The notes under the pieces were generated by a model. That model saw nothing but the letters and a program-made list of their open reading frames with translations, did not search any database and was not told where the DNA came from. A stretch of DNA of 63,848 nt from DSXH01 sp037446915 (lineage in GTDB: Bacteria > Bacteroidota > Ignavibacteria > Ignavibacteriales > Melioribacteraceae). The stretch covers positions 1 through 63,848 of the forward strand of contig JBBIHP010000005.1 in NCBI GenBank assembly GCA_037446915.1, read 5' to 3'. Positions 8,871-18,181 of this stretch are shown piece after piece. Both the position numbers and the translations under genes were made by a program. The first letter of the stretch is position 1. Every line of letters starts with the position of its first letter.

Positions 8871-9455
8871 CTAACCAATAAAAGGTAGTATGAATCCACT
8901 CTTTTTTTTATACGATTTATATTCTTCCTTAAAATAATTGGTAAGAACTTTTTCTTCTGCATAAGCTCTCATAATAAATAAAGGGAGTTCAATCAATAAA
9001 ACCATTGGAATTACAAAATAACTTAATAAAGCAATTCCTGCTCCCAAATCACTTAACACCTGTCCAAGATATTGCGGGTGACGGATAAATCTGTAAACTC
9101 CTCTTGTTTGCAATTTATGATTTTTTAAAATCACTATATCCGGCGCATACGAATCTCCAAGGTATCTGTAGGCAGAAACCTGAAGCCATGAAAAAACCGC
9201 GAATAAAATAAGTCCTATTACCCTTTCCATCTGATACTGATTATCGGCAATTGACATTGTTCCGATTCCAAAAATTCCAAGAACAATCATTATAAGAATT
9301 ATTGCTGAAATTGTTGGAGGTGTCTTCTGTAAAAAAGTGTCTGGTTTCTCAACAACCTTTGTTATTGAGGTTTTTAGACCCTTTTTGGCTCCGCCCCAAT
9401 TAGCGGTCATTGATACAAAAAGGATTATTGCTACAATTATATTTATCGGTTCCAT
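8871..9455 (-). CDS. Isoprenylcysteine carboxyl methyltransferase (ICMT)/PEMT-like membrane methyltransferase
   Basis: A 194-residue integral membrane protein with about five helices. The C-terminal half carries the family signature: GVYRFIRHPQYLGQ, a hydrophobic stretch, then AYAEEKVLTNYFKEEYKSYKK. The RHPxYxG motif and the EE...F...Y pattern bind S-adenosylmethionine and substrate in ICMT and bacterial homologues. Bacterial members methylate lipids or other small membrane substrates. The substrate here cannot be inferred. It is the first gene of a two-gene minus-strand unit with the amidase, 6 nt apart, which hints at an envelope role. Confidence 0.8.
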   Translation of the reverse strand: MEPINIIVAIILFVSMTANWGGAKKGLKTSITKVVEKPDTFLQKTPPTISAIILIMIVLGIFGIGTMSIADNQYQMERVIGLILFAVFSWLQVSAYRYLGDSYAPDIVILKNHKLQTRGVYRFIRHPQYLGQVLSDLGAGIALLSYFVIPMVLLIELPLFIMRAYAEEKVLTNYFKEEYKSYKKKSGFILPFIG

Positions 9456-9691
9456 TCTTCTGCCAATAATTAAAACAGTTAATACAATATAATAACTTTA
9501 GCCGAAATTTTAGCTGACAACTAATCTATCACAGATAATTACCTTTTTACATGTCACAGTTACATCTTGTTAACATAAGATTGCAAAACGGTTACATTTG
9601 CTTAAAAACAAAGTCTGATTTATAGCACAAAATTTGAATAGAAAAAGCGGGTTAATTTTTTTATCTTCGATTGGAATTAATTGGCTAAAAA

Positions 9692-10219
9692 ATGAATACC
9701 GGACAAATGCTTATAACAATTGGAGCTATTTTTCTTTTAAGTATGGTGATACTTACAACTAATCGTGGATTAATATCGACCAACTCAACCATGATAGATA
9801 ATAGATACGGAATTTTGGCTACCTCTTTAGCAACATCAATGATTGAAAAAGCAACAGGAAAAGCGTTCGATCATAACACAGATACTCTTGCAGTAACCAG
9901 CACAAATGTTTTAACAAATATAAATGCTTTGGGGATTGAAACGGGCGAAAACAGAAACTATCCGGAAGATTTTAACGACTTTGATGATTATAATTGTTTT
10001 ATAACCAACCCCAAATTAGACACTGTTGCTTTTGAGGGAACAAATAGAAAAATAATATTCCGCACTTTCTGCAGAGTAGATTATATTAAATTAACTAACA
10101 TTAATTCGGCCTCGAATGAAAGAACATGGCATAAAAGAATGATTGTGCGTGTTATAAGTCCTGAAATGGTTGACACAATCAAATTATCAACAATTTATAG
10201 TTATTGGTATTTTAGGTGA
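9692..10219 (+). CDS. Pilin-like protein 1 of a three-gene set (hypothetical)
   Basis: A 175-residue protein that begins with a hydrophobic helix almost at the first residue (MLITIGAIFLLSMVILTTNRG), followed by a soluble, mostly beta-type region. This single N-terminal helix plus globular domain is the architecture of pilins and pseudopilins. There is no basic leader or Gly-Phe-Thr cleavage site, so prepilin-peptidase processing is not evident. The next gene starts 3 nt after the stop and the third follows closely, so the three form an operon. The function is unknown. A role in a type IV pilus-like or type II secretion-like filament is inference only. Confidence 0.6.
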   Translation: MNTGQMLITIGAIFLLSMVILTTNRGLISTNSTMIDNRYGILATSLATSMIEKATGKAFDHNTDTLAVTSTNVLTNINALGIETGENRNYPEDFNDFDDYNCFITNPKLDTVAFEGTNRKIIFRTFCRVDYIKLTNINSASNERTWHKRMIVRVISPEMVDTIKLSTIYSYWYFR

Positions 10220-10222
10220 CAA

Positions 10223-10852
10223 ATGGGATTTGGAACACTATTAGACATATTAGGTTCTACAATAATTGGCGGAATGCTATTGATGATTTTATTGAGGATG
10301 AATGATGCTGCAGTTCAAAATAATTATAATTATAGCGGCGAAAGAATTGTTCAGCAAAACCTTGTTGATGTAGTTAAACTTTTAGAATACGATTTTAGAA
10401 AAATTGGATACTGTGCTAACTGGATTGCATTTCCAAACCCTGCTCTTGGAATTATACGAGCCGATTCAAACCGCATTCATTTTTTAACGGATTTAGTCTC
10501 CTCCGGTAATCCTTTTGGTGATGGAGTTTTAGATACTTTAAAGTATTATCTCGGTCCAACTTCAGAATTAACTGCAACACCAAATCCAAACGATCGGTTA
10601 CTTTATCGTGTAGTAAATTCAGTTACTCCAAGGGGTTCCAATCTTGGTATAACGCAATTTAAGTTAATTTATTTTGATGCTAATGGTGATAGAATTACGA
10701 CTATGCCGGCTTCACCACCTTTAGGTATTGCGGCTATTCAAATTGATATTGCAGTTGAAAATCCAGCTGCTTATGGAAATGATTATGGCGTTGATAAAAG
10801 AGTTATTTGGCGACAGGTTCGATTACCGGCCAGAAATTTTTCTTTAAGATAG
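10223..10852 (+). CDS. Pilin-like protein 2, PilW/GspJ-like layout
   Basis: A 209-residue protein whose N-terminus reads MGFGTLLDILGSTIIGGMLL. It looks like a mature pilin N-terminus without its leader. The helix is followed by QQNLVDVVKLLEYDFRKIGYC, the kind of amphipathic segment seen in PilW/GspJ minor pilins, where a partially ordered helix precedes a beta-rich head. The rest shows short strands, Asn/Asp turns and two Cys near the N-terminal third. It sits 3 nt after pilin-like gene 1 and 9 nt before gene 3. The family assignment rests on architecture alone. Confidence 0.55.
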   Translation: MGFGTLLDILGSTIIGGMLLMILLRMNDAAVQNNYNYSGERIVQQNLVDVVKLLEYDFRKIGYCANWIAFPNPALGIIRADSNRIHFLTDLVSSGNPFGDGVLDTLKYYLGPTSELTATPNPNDRLLYRVVNSVTPRGSNLGITQFKLIYFDANGDRITTMPASPPLGIAAIQIDIAVENPAAYGNDYGVDKRVIWRQVRLPARNFSLR

Positions 10853-10861
10853 GAGAGTTAT

Positions 10862-12085
10862 ATGGGCGGAAAAGGTGCGTTACTATTAGTACTTGGATTC
10901 AGTATAATTTTTATGGTTGCTGGTAGAAATTTTAATAGCATGGCAACGGCAACAGTAGAGAATTTTGCTAATTATTATAGTGATGCAAAAGCTCATCACA
11001 TCGCCGCTACAGGAATAAATCTGGTAACAAATCAAATTTTTCTTAACGGATCTCTTGCAGATCAAACATGGAATTATAATTTTGACAGCGGTACAATCAG
11101 AGCAACATTAACTACTATTAACGCTTTTCAACAAATTAAAGAACTTGTTTCAATTGGTACTTATAACGGGGTAACTTCTACAATAAAAGTAATTCTTAAG
11201 CCAAGTTCATTTTCAAAATATGCATATTTTTCTCACACTGAGTCTGCCAATATCTGGTGGACTACTTCTGATACAGTTTGGGGACCATTACATACAAACG
11301 GACAATTACGTGTTGCAGACAGACCGGTTTTTATGGGCAAGGTTACATTAGATGGAAGCCTTGTAAAATTTAGTAATAATGCACGACCACAATTTTTAGG
11401 CGGATTCCAAACCGGAGTTAATATTGCTATTCCTTCCAATGGAGTATCAAACTTAAAAACGGCTGCTCAAACAGGAGGATTCGTTTTTACAAATCAAGCC
11501 ACGGTATTCCTGGAATTTAGAGGTGATAGTTTAAGATATCGATTTAACACAACTTCTGCATGGACCAATGTTCTGGCATCCACATTTGCACCTAACGGAG
11601 CTATTTTTGCTGATAACGCTAACCTGAGAATTAAAGGAAGAGTTAAAGGAAGATTTACTATCGGTGCTGATGGCAGTAGCAGAGGCAAAGTATTTCTTGA
11701 TGACGATGTTTTTTATAATCAGGATCCGCGTCAATTTCCTAATTCAACAGACATGCTTGGTATTGTTGCAAAAGATGATATTATAATAACTGAGAATGCA
11801 GCAAACAATAATAATATAATTGTTCAAGCATCTATCTATTCAGAAAGTGGATCATTCCAGGCAGAGAACTACCAGAACCGTCCGGTTTCAGGAGCTATTC
11901 ATTTATTGGGTGGTGTTATTCAAAATGCCAGAGGTCCTGTTGGAACATTTAGAACTGTTGGTGGAGTTTCTATAATAGATTCAGGTTTTTCAAAAAGATA
12001 TCGGTATGATGATCGATTTATGGTTGCGAGTCCGCCATTTTTCCCGGGTACAAATTCTTTCGAAATTGTCTCCTGGTTTGAATAG
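10862..12085 (+). CDS. Pilin-like protein 3, PilX/GspK-type layout (hypothetical)
   Basis: A 407-residue protein with a short N-terminal hydrophobic helix (ALLLVLGFSIIFMVAG), then YYSDAKAHHIAATGINLVTNQIF, which resembles the helix and AxxA-type region of PilX/GspK minor pilins. The rest is beta-rich with repeats of Gly, Asn and Thr, including GPLHTNGQLRV and GIVAKDDIIITEN. The latter resemble segments of bacterial proteins that build a beta-helix or adhesin-like domain. A ribosome-binding site (AGGAG) precedes the ATG. The stop abuts the converging TIGR01777 gene with no intervening base. It may be the large, surface-exposed or tip member of the three. Function is unproven. Confidence 0.55.
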   Translation: MGGKGALLLVLGFSIIFMVAGRNFNSMATATVENFANYYSDAKAHHIAATGINLVTNQIFLNGSLADQTWNYNFDSGTIRATLTTINAFQQIKELVSIGTYNGVTSTIKVILKPSSFSKYAYFSHTESANIWWTTSDTVWGPLHTNGQLRVADRPVFMGKVTLDGSLVKFSNNARPQFLGGFQTGVNIAIPSNGVSNLKTAAQTGGFVFTNQATVFLEFRGDSLRYRFNTTSAWTNVLASTFAPNGAIFADNANLRIKGRVKGRFTIGADGSSRGKVFLDDDVFYNQDPRQFPNSTDMLGIVAKDDIIITENAANNNNIIVQASIYSESGSFQAENYQNRPVSGAIHLLGGVIQNARGPVGTFRTVGGVSIIDSGFSKRYRYDDRFMVASPPFFPGTNSFEIVSWFE

Positions 12086-12994
12086 TTAGTTTAATATACT
12101 TCTTAACGCCGGTTCAATATTATCATGTTCGAATTGATAGCTGTTGTCGTTTAATTTTTGCGGAATCGCTTTAACCCCATAAATCAGTGCCTCCGAAGCT
12201 TCGCCAAGTATCAGCTTCAAAATAAATTCCGGCACTCTGAATATTGAGGGCCTTTTCATAACCTTTCCCAATTCTTTAGCAAAGTTTTTCATATTGATTG
12301 CTTCCGGAGCTACTACATTAACCGCACCAGAATATTTTTGATTTTCAATGGCTGATTTAAATACGCCAACCACATCATCAATGCTAATCCACGGGAACCA
12401 TTGTAAACCGCTTCCAAGTGGTCCGCCAATAAACAATTTGAAAGGGAGAATCATCCGTTTTAGTGCCCCGTCATTTTTATCCAGCACAATACCAAGCCGT
12501 AAGCTAACTCTTCTTACATGAAATTCTTCAACCCGTTCCGCTTCCTTTTCCCAGGCATCAACAACATCTGCAAGAAATCCATTCCCTTTGGCCGAGCTTT
12601 CGTCGACTTCAAAATTTCCGATTCCATAATAACCGATTGCAGATGAATGAATAAGTAACGATGGTTTGGCGACAGCATGCTTAATTCCATCAACTATTTT
12701 ACATGTGGAATTAATTCTGCTATCATAAACATTTTTTTTATGAGCATCGGTCCAGCGTTTAGACATTATATTTTCGCCCATCAGGTGGATTACAACATCA
12801 TATCCGTTCACAAAATCAGCTGGTTCAATTTCATAATTCCATGTAATATAATTAAATGCACCGGGTATTAATTTCTTAGCCTTTTCTACGGATCGGCTTA
12901 CAACTGTAACCTGATTTCCTTCATTAATCAATTCGACTGATAATTTTCTGCCGATAAGACCCGTTGCGCCAGTAATTACTATTTTTTTGTTCAT
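12086..12994 (-). CDS. TIGR01777-family NAD(P)-binding epimerase-like protein
   Basis: A 302-residue extended short-chain dehydrogenase/reductase. The N-terminus has the dinucleotide-binding GATGLIG motif (about residues 8-14). HLMGENI, SRINSTCKIVDGI and the IHSSAIGYYG segment (with the Tyr of the catalytic site) are typical of the TIGR01777 (SDR39U1-like) family. The C-terminal DUF1731-type part contains VNVVAPEAINMKNFAKELG and RVPEFILKLILGE. The family's substrate is not established, and it is often found as a lone gene. It converges on the pilin-like operon with zero spacing between stop codons. Confidence 0.9.
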   Translation of the reverse strand: MNKKIVITGATGLIGRKLSVELINEGNQVTVVSRSVEKAKKLIPGAFNYITWNYEIEPADFVNGYDVVIHLMGENIMSKRWTDAHKKNVYDSRINSTCKIVDGIKHAVAKPSLLIHSSAIGYYGIGNFEVDESSAKGNGFLADVVDAWEKEAERVEEFHVRRVSLRLGIVLDKNDGALKRMILPFKLFIGGPLGSGLQWFPWISIDDVVGVFKSAIENQKYSGAVNVVAPEAINMKNFAKELGKVMKRPSIFRVPEFILKLILGEASEALIYGVKAIPQKLNDNSYQFEHDNIEPALRSILN

Positions 12995-13080
12995 CCCTGT
13001 CCCTTTTTCTCTACAACAAATTAATCAAATGAAAAGTTTTGTGTGTAAAATATTTGTTTTTCTATTCTTATTATAGAGGT

Positions 13081-13092
13081 ATCAAATTTGAT
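13081..13092. promoter_or_regulatory. Perfect 12-bp palindrome upstream of the DUF5686 gene
   Basis: ATCAAATTTGAT is a perfect palindrome, 70 nt before the DUF5686 start and in the intergenic region shared with the diverging TIGR01777 gene. It could be an operator. No regulator can be named. Confidence 0.3.
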
Positions 13093-13161
13093 GATGTTTA
13101 ATTTTTCTAACAATCCATAAGATAAATCAATATGACCAAATCAAAATCAGGGGGGAGTACA

Positions 13162-15564
13162 ATGAAGATTCTTATATTAATTCTTTCGATGATTTCATCA
13201 ATCTACGCCGACCAGATATCACTTAAAGGAAAAATTACAGACAGAACCACGGGCGAACCTTTGAGTTTTGCTAATATAAGAATTGCCGGAACAACAACAG
13301 GTACCGCCGCAAATTTTGAAGGAAACTTCGAACTAAAACTTAAAACGGGTTATTATGTAGTGATTACTTCTTTTATCGGTTATAAGTCCGATACACTAAA
13401 TATTCAGCTGAACGATAACAAAACAATTCTGGTTAAACTAGAACCGATACCTGTTAAGTTACCTGAAGTAACGGTATTCCCCGGAGAAAATCCTGCAAAC
13501 GAAATTATACGCAGAACAATTGCTGCAAAGCTCGAAAGAGAAAAGAAAATTGATTCTTATGTATTTAGCGCATACACAAAAGGACTTGTAAAAACTACAA
13601 AGGATATTACATCATCGGATAGAAGTGTTGGTATATCTCTTGGCACAAAGGATACTGGTTCATTAAAAATTACACGTATTATTGAAAATGAGAGTAAAGG
13701 ATATTTCAAAAAACCGAATTATTATAAAGATGAAATCATTGCACGTAAGCAATCTGCAAATACTCCTTCAACAATAAATATACTAACGGGCGGGCGATTG
13801 CTTCAGAATTTTTATACAAACGATATTCAATTCTTCAATAGACCTTTAGTTGGACCCATTGCAGATAACGCTCTCAACTACTACTATTATATCATCGAAG
13901 ACACTCTTGCGATGGACAACAAAAATGTATTTCAAATTTACTTTGAACCGATTGACAAAGCAGATCCGGGATTTTTCGGAAAAATATTTATTGAAGACAA
14001 ATCTTTTAACCTTGTTAAGCTTGATGTCAATTTGAACAGAGCCGCAAACCCGGGCGGATTATTTTCACTAATAAATATCTTTCAGCAGTTCGTTCCGTTC
14101 GAAAACCAGATTGTTATGCCGATTGATTACAGAATTTTTGTAGAAGGAAATTTCCTGGGACTCGCCAAATTCGGATTCGAGCTTAACACTATTTTCCACA
14201 ATTACGAGATTAACGGCAGTTTGAACAAGGATTTTTTTGATATGGTCGTAATTAAGGTTATGCCGGATGCCGATAAAAAAGATTCCACTTACTGGCAATC
14301 AATTCAATCTATTCCGAACACACTTGCAGAGGTAGAAGCATATAGCCGGATTGATAGTCTAGAAGCTATTCCGAGAACGTTCTGGGATAACTTTTCTATT
14401 CTTTCCACAACTCTTTATCTGTCGGATAATTATTCCATTTCCGGTCCTTTAGCTCTCTACAGTTTTAATCATATCACCGGACATGCATTAAATTTTTCAC
14501 TCAACATCTATAACGAGCTTGATAAAAGATTAAATATGAGTTCGAATTTTGCATATGGATTTTCGGACAAAAAATTCCAGTCGGATATAAGAGCACGCTA
14601 TTTTCTGGGAGATTATAGAACTACCACATTAAGTCTAAGAGCTTATAATGAATTGACTGATCTATTCAGCGAGTCGGTTAAGTATGATAATATGACTTCA
14701 ACTCTAACAAGCTTATTGGGAAAGTATGATTTCCGTGATTATTACTATACAAAAGGGATAGAACTAAAAATAACAGGTGATATTTTTCCAATCCTTAGAG
14801 GCGGTATAGGATTTGTAAACCGAACCGATAACAATGCATTTAGCAATTCTAACTTTTCATTATTCAATAAATCGAAAGCATACCGACAGAACAAATTAAT
14901 ATATGAAACAAAGATAAATGCAATAACAGCCGAGTTTGCCTTTGACTTTAGAAAGTTTTTAGAAGATGGTTATTACAGAAGAAGAGTAAACTTCGGAGAG
15001 ACTTATATTTCATTTGGCGGTAAGGCACTTATTTCCGATCAATCGCTGCTTAAGAGCGGACTTGATTTTAAGTACTACGAATTAAACCTGTCCGGTTTTG
15101 TCCCCTCATTCCGGTCTACAATCTTCAATTTTCTTTTGAAAGGAATTTATTCAAATGATGCTATGCCTTATCAAATGATGTATTCGCTTCCGGGAAATAT
15201 TGAGAGCAGCGGTAAGGCATTTTCATTCCGTACTCTGCGGATAGGTGAAGCTTACGGAAACAAAGGGGTTGTATTAACTACTCAGTATAGTTTTGGCGAC
15301 GAATTATTCCGTTTACTAAAGATTCCTTTATTTAAAGATCTGCCTCTAAATATTACAACACATTTTAATTCCGCTTGGCTCTTTATATCCGATAAAAGTA
15401 AATCGATATTACAGCAGCCATTCGAAGAGTTTAAACATCCGTTTTATGAAATCGGTTTTGGAGTAGGACACAGTCTTTTCCCGATAGTTGTTGAATTTAC
15501 ATGGCGACTTAATTACAGGACGAATAATAAGTTTGTAATCGGTCTTAATGCCTTTGTTTTATAA
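13162..15564 (+). CDS. DUF5686 outer-membrane protein with carboxypeptidase-like regulatory domain
   Basis: I start at ATG 13162 because a GGGGGAG ribosome-binding site precedes it and the N-terminus is then a signal peptide (KILILILSMISSIYADQ). An ATG at 13132 would place 10 polar residues in front. Residues about 20-105 are a CarboxypepD_reg-like domain (KGKITDRTTGEPLSFANIRI, then DNFEG-type turn and FIGYKSDTL). This is followed by the DUF5686 body, predicted as a large beta-barrel (about 120-800) with many aromatic-ended strands. Such proteins are common in Bacteroidota outer membranes and have no known substrate. The gene is ended by a terminator that overlaps its stop codon. The amylase follows after a 41-nt gap. 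Confidence 0.85.
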   Translation: MKILILILSMISSIYADQISLKGKITDRTTGEPLSFANIRIAGTTTGTAANFEGNFELKLKTGYYVVITSFIGYKSDTLNIQLNDNKTILVKLEPIPVKLPEVTVFPGENPANEIIRRTIAAKLEREKKIDSYVFSAYTKGLVKTTKDITSSDRSVGISLGTKDTGSLKITRIIENESKGYFKKPNYYKDEIIARKQSANTPSTINILTGGRLLQNFYTNDIQFFNRPLVGPIADNALNYYYYIIEDTLAMDNKNVFQIYFEPIDKADPGFFGKIFIEDKSFNLVKLDVNLNRAANPGGLFSLINIFQQFVPFENQIVMPIDYRIFVEGNFLGLAKFGFELNTIFHNYEINGSLNKDFFDMVVIKVMPDADKKDSTYWQSIQSIPNTLAEVEAYSRIDSLEAIPRTFWDNFSILSTTLYLSDNYSISGPLALYSFNHITGHALNFSLNIYNELDKRLNMSSNFAYGFSDKKFQSDIRARYFLGDYRTTTLSLRAYNELTDLFSESVKYDNMTSTLTSLLGKYDFRDYYYTKGIELKITGDIFPILRGGIGFVNRTDNNAFSNSNFSLFNKSKAYRQNKLIYETKINAITAEFAFDFRKFLEDGYYRRRVNFGETYISFGGKALISDQSLLKSGLDFKYYELNLSGFVPSFRSTIFNFLLKGIYSNDAMPYQMMYSLPGNIESSGKAFSFRTLRIGEAYGNKGVVLTTQYSFGDELFRLLKIPLFKDLPLNITTHFNSAWLFISDKSKSILQQPFEEFKHPFYEIGFGVGHSLFPIVVEFTWRLNYRTNNKFVIGLNAFVL

Positions 15565-15584
15565 GAGCATTAAGACTATTTTTT
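15542..15584 (+). terminator. Intrinsic terminator overlapping the 3' end of the DUF5686 gene
   Basis: GTCTTAATGC (15542-15551) and GCATTAAGAC (15567-15576) pair perfectly over 10 bp. They are followed by TATTTTTT. The left arm is coding sequence and the stop codon TAA (15562-15564) lies in the loop. The downstream amylase probably has its own promoter or depends on read-through. Confidence 0.75.
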
Positions 15585-15605
15585 AAAAAATATTTAGAGG
15601 AATAA

Positions 15606-17426
15606 ATGAAAAGATCTTTTCTCTTTCTGTTGATATTCACCGGACAACTTTTCTCGCAAAACCTAAAGATAAATAAGGTTGAACCTCCCAATTGGTGGAC
15701 TGGAATGAAATGGAATCGCGTTCAATTAATGGTTTACGGTGATAATCTGAATGACATAAACGCAAAATTTTCTGATAAGAGAATAAAAGTAAATAAGGTT
15801 CATAAAATAGAGAACCAATCTTATACATTTATCGATGTTGAAATTCCTAAAAACCTTAAACCCGGTAATTACGAGTTAATACTTAGCAATGGTAAAGAAA
15901 GCATCAAATTTGATTATCCTGTTCTTCAACGGGAGAAAGGAATACGGCATCAGGGTTTTTCGAACAAGGATGTAATTTACCTGTTAATGCCCGATCGTTT
16001 TGCCAACGGTGATGTGTCAAACGATTCAATACCCGGTTATTACGATTCAATGCAGAGAATTCCAAATGAATGGAGATTTGGCGGCGATCTTCAGGGGATT
16101 ATAGATAACCTCGATTACCTTAAAGACCTTGGTATTACTGCAGTATGGGCAACGCCTCTTGTAGAAAATAATACTTTCCGTTCCTATCATGGTTACTCGG
16201 CAACTGATTTTTATAATATCGATCCTCGTTTCGGTTCTAACCAGCTTTATAAAAAATATGTTGAAGAAGCACATAAGCGCGGATTAAAAGTTATACTCGA
16301 TCATGTTGCAAATCATTTCAGTGATCATCATCCATGGATGAAAAACCTGCCGATGAAAAACTGGATTAACGGAACAGTTGAAGATCATCTTCCAGCCAAT
16401 CACAATAAAATGATTTTTACAGATCTATATGCAGATAGCTCAACAATAAAACATGTTGAGCGCGGCTGGTTCGTTCAAGATATGGTCGATTTTAATCAGG
16501 AAAATCCTTTCGTTCAGAATTACATAATTCAAAATACCATCTGGTGGGTAGAGTATTCCGGACTTGATGGAATAAGAGAAGACACTCAACCTTACAACAA
16601 CCAGAAATTTATTTCGCTATGGGCAAAAACAATCCTTGATGAATTCCCGACATTAAACATTGTTGGCGAGGTATGGACAGGTGAAAGCGATTTTTTAGCA
16701 GCATATCAGAAAAATACTTTTCTTAAAAAAAACTTCAATACTAACCTTCCCGCTCTAACAGATTTCGGATTGAGAGATGCCCTCATTGATTTTGTTTCAG
16801 GCAAAGGAAGTATGTATAGAATATTTAATGTTATCGCTAAAGATTTTCTCTTCACAGATCCGAATCAGCTTGTTACATTTGTCGATAACCATGATATGGA
16901 AAGAATTATGTTCTTTGCCGATGGTAATATTGAAAAGGCAAAACTCGCATATATAATAATGATGACAACTCGCGGAATCCCTTCTATTTTCTACGGTTCC
17001 GAGATCGGTATGGTAGGAGGTAAAGGTCATGGTGTTTTAAGGGCACCATTCCCCGGGGGTTTTATGAATGATGAACGGAATGCATTTGAACATTCCGGCA
17101 GAACGGTTTATGAAAATAGTTTCTTTAATTTTATTAAGAACCTGATTGAAATTAGAAAAAGTAACGAAGCCTTCACATCAGGGAAAATGATTCATTATCC
17201 GCCGGTAAACAATGTCTATTACTTTTTTAGAGAAGGTGGGGGTAAAAAATTTCTAATTATTTGTAATGGTAACAATACGGAAAGTAATGTGGACATGAAT
17301 TTAATTAAGCATCAGTTTAACGGTAAAACTTCTCTTAAAAATATTCTATCCGGCAATAGAATTATACTTAGTGATTTTAAAATTACAGCTAAGCCGATGA
17401 GTGCAGAAATTTATTTGATCGAATAG
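15606..17426 (+). CDS. Periplasmic alpha-amylase family enzyme (SusA/neopullulanase-like)
   Basis: A 606-residue GH13 glycoside hydrolase with a signal peptide (RSFLFLLIFTGQLFSQ). Residues about 20-115 form the N-terminal beta-sandwich of the cyclomaltodextrinase/neopullulanase subgroup (VEPPNWWTGMKWN). The catalytic barrel shows region I DHVANH, nucleophile Asp326 in GIREDTQPY, acid/base Glu355 in VGEVW, and Asp430 in VDNHD. It should hydrolyse alpha-1,4 (and perhaps alpha-1,6) glucans or maltodextrins in the periplasm, as SusA does. No SusC/SusD partners are present. The gene begins 41 nt after the DUF5686 stop and converges on dedA with 3 nt between stops. All GH13 catalytic residues are intact. 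Confidence 0.93.
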   Translation: MKRSFLFLLIFTGQLFSQNLKINKVEPPNWWTGMKWNRVQLMVYGDNLNDINAKFSDKRIKVNKVHKIENQSYTFIDVEIPKNLKPGNYELILSNGKESIKFDYPVLQREKGIRHQGFSNKDVIYLLMPDRFANGDVSNDSIPGYYDSMQRIPNEWRFGGDLQGIIDNLDYLKDLGITAVWATPLVENNTFRSYHGYSATDFYNIDPRFGSNQLYKKYVEEAHKRGLKVILDHVANHFSDHHPWMKNLPMKNWINGTVEDHLPANHNKMIFTDLYADSSTIKHVERGWFVQDMVDFNQENPFVQNYIIQNTIWWVEYSGLDGIREDTQPYNNQKFISLWAKTILDEFPTLNIVGEVWTGESDFLAAYQKNTFLKKNFNTNLPALTDFGLRDALIDFVSGKGSMYRIFNVIAKDFLFTDPNQLVTFVDNHDMERIMFFADGNIEKAKLAYIIMMTTRGIPSIFYGSEIGMVGGKGHGVLRAPFPGGFMNDERNAFEHSGRTVYENSFFNFIKNLIEIRKSNEAFTSGKMIHYPPVNNVYYFFREGGGKKFLIICNGNNTESNVDMNLIKHQFNGKTSLKNILSGNRIILSDFKITAKPMSAEIYLIE

Positions 17427-17429
17427 ATT

Positions 17430-18086
17430 CTATTTTTCAGCAACACTATTTCTTGAGTTTCGTTTGTGACGTATGTATTCTGTTAATCCCGGAAGCATCG
17501 AAATTAAAATTATACTTATAATAACAATCGAGAAATTATTTTTTACAAAATCTAAATTGCCAAAGAAATAACCTCCGTAAATAAAAATTCCGACCCATAC
17601 AATTCCACCAATAACATTGTATGAAACAAACTTCGAATAGGTCATGTTTCCAACACCGGCAACAAATGGTGCAAATGTTCTAACTATCGGGACAAATCGT
17701 GCAAGGATAATAGTTTTACCTCCGTGTCTCTCGTAAAACTGATGAGTCCTTTCAAGGTATTCTCTTTTTAATATTTTTGGAAACCGGTCGAATATTTTTA
17801 CCCCGACATAATGACCAATCCAGTAATTTACAGTATCGCCGAGTATTGCTGCTGTGGTAAGAAGTAGAAAAAGAAAATGTGGATTAAATGAACCTTTGGC
17901 CGCAAAGGTTCCGGCAGCAAATAATAAAGAATCTCCGGGTAAAAAAGGAGTAAATACAAATCCCGTTTCTGCAAATATTACAGAGAATAAAATTCCATAA
18001 GTATATGCACCATATTGCAAAATTAATTCGTGAAGATGATCATCAAGATTAAGAAATAAGTCGATCAAATAATTTATTATTTCCAT
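17430..18086 (-). CDS. DedA family membrane protein (VTT/SNARE-associated)
   Basis: A 218-residue integral membrane protein. The family motifs are FAETGFVFTPFLPGDSLLFAAG (residues about 39-60) and the ARFVPIVRTFAPFVAG motif (about 130-145), with the conserved Arg residues. These lie in re-entrant loops of DedA proteins, several of which are undecaprenyl-phosphate or phospholipid flippases that depend on proton motive force. The last about 12 residues are basic (IRHKRNSRNS) and cytoplasmic. The specific lipid handled cannot be told. It is a single minus-strand gene. The gap to the next gene holds heptad repeats. Confidence 0.9.
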   Translation of the reverse strand: MEIINYLIDLFLNLDDHLHELILQYGAYTYGILFSVIFAETGFVFTPFLPGDSLLFAAGTFAAKGSFNPHFLFLLLTTAAILGDTVNYWIGHYVGVKIFDRFPKILKREYLERTHQFYERHGGKTIILARFVPIVRTFAPFVAGVGNMTYSKFVSYNVIGGIVWVGIFIYGGYFFGNLDFVKNNFSIVIISIILISMLPGLTEYIRHKRNSRNSVAEK

Positions 18087-18143
18087 TGTTGCCTTTAAAT
18101 TTAGTTCAAGAAAGAGAATTGCAAAATTTCAAATCTTTTAAGC

Positions 18144-18178
18144 ATCAATTCCCAATTGTAAATTATCAATTATCCATT
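18144..18178. repeat. Five degenerate heptanucleotide tandem repeats
   Basis: Units ATCAATT, CCCAATT, GTAAATT, ATCAATT and ATCCATT follow each other in exact 7-nt phase. They lie in the 95-nt gap just upstream of dedA (minus strand). They resemble the short CAATT-rich tandem repeats dispersed in some AT-rich bacterial genomes. Confidence 0.5.
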
Positions 18179-18181
18179 GCT

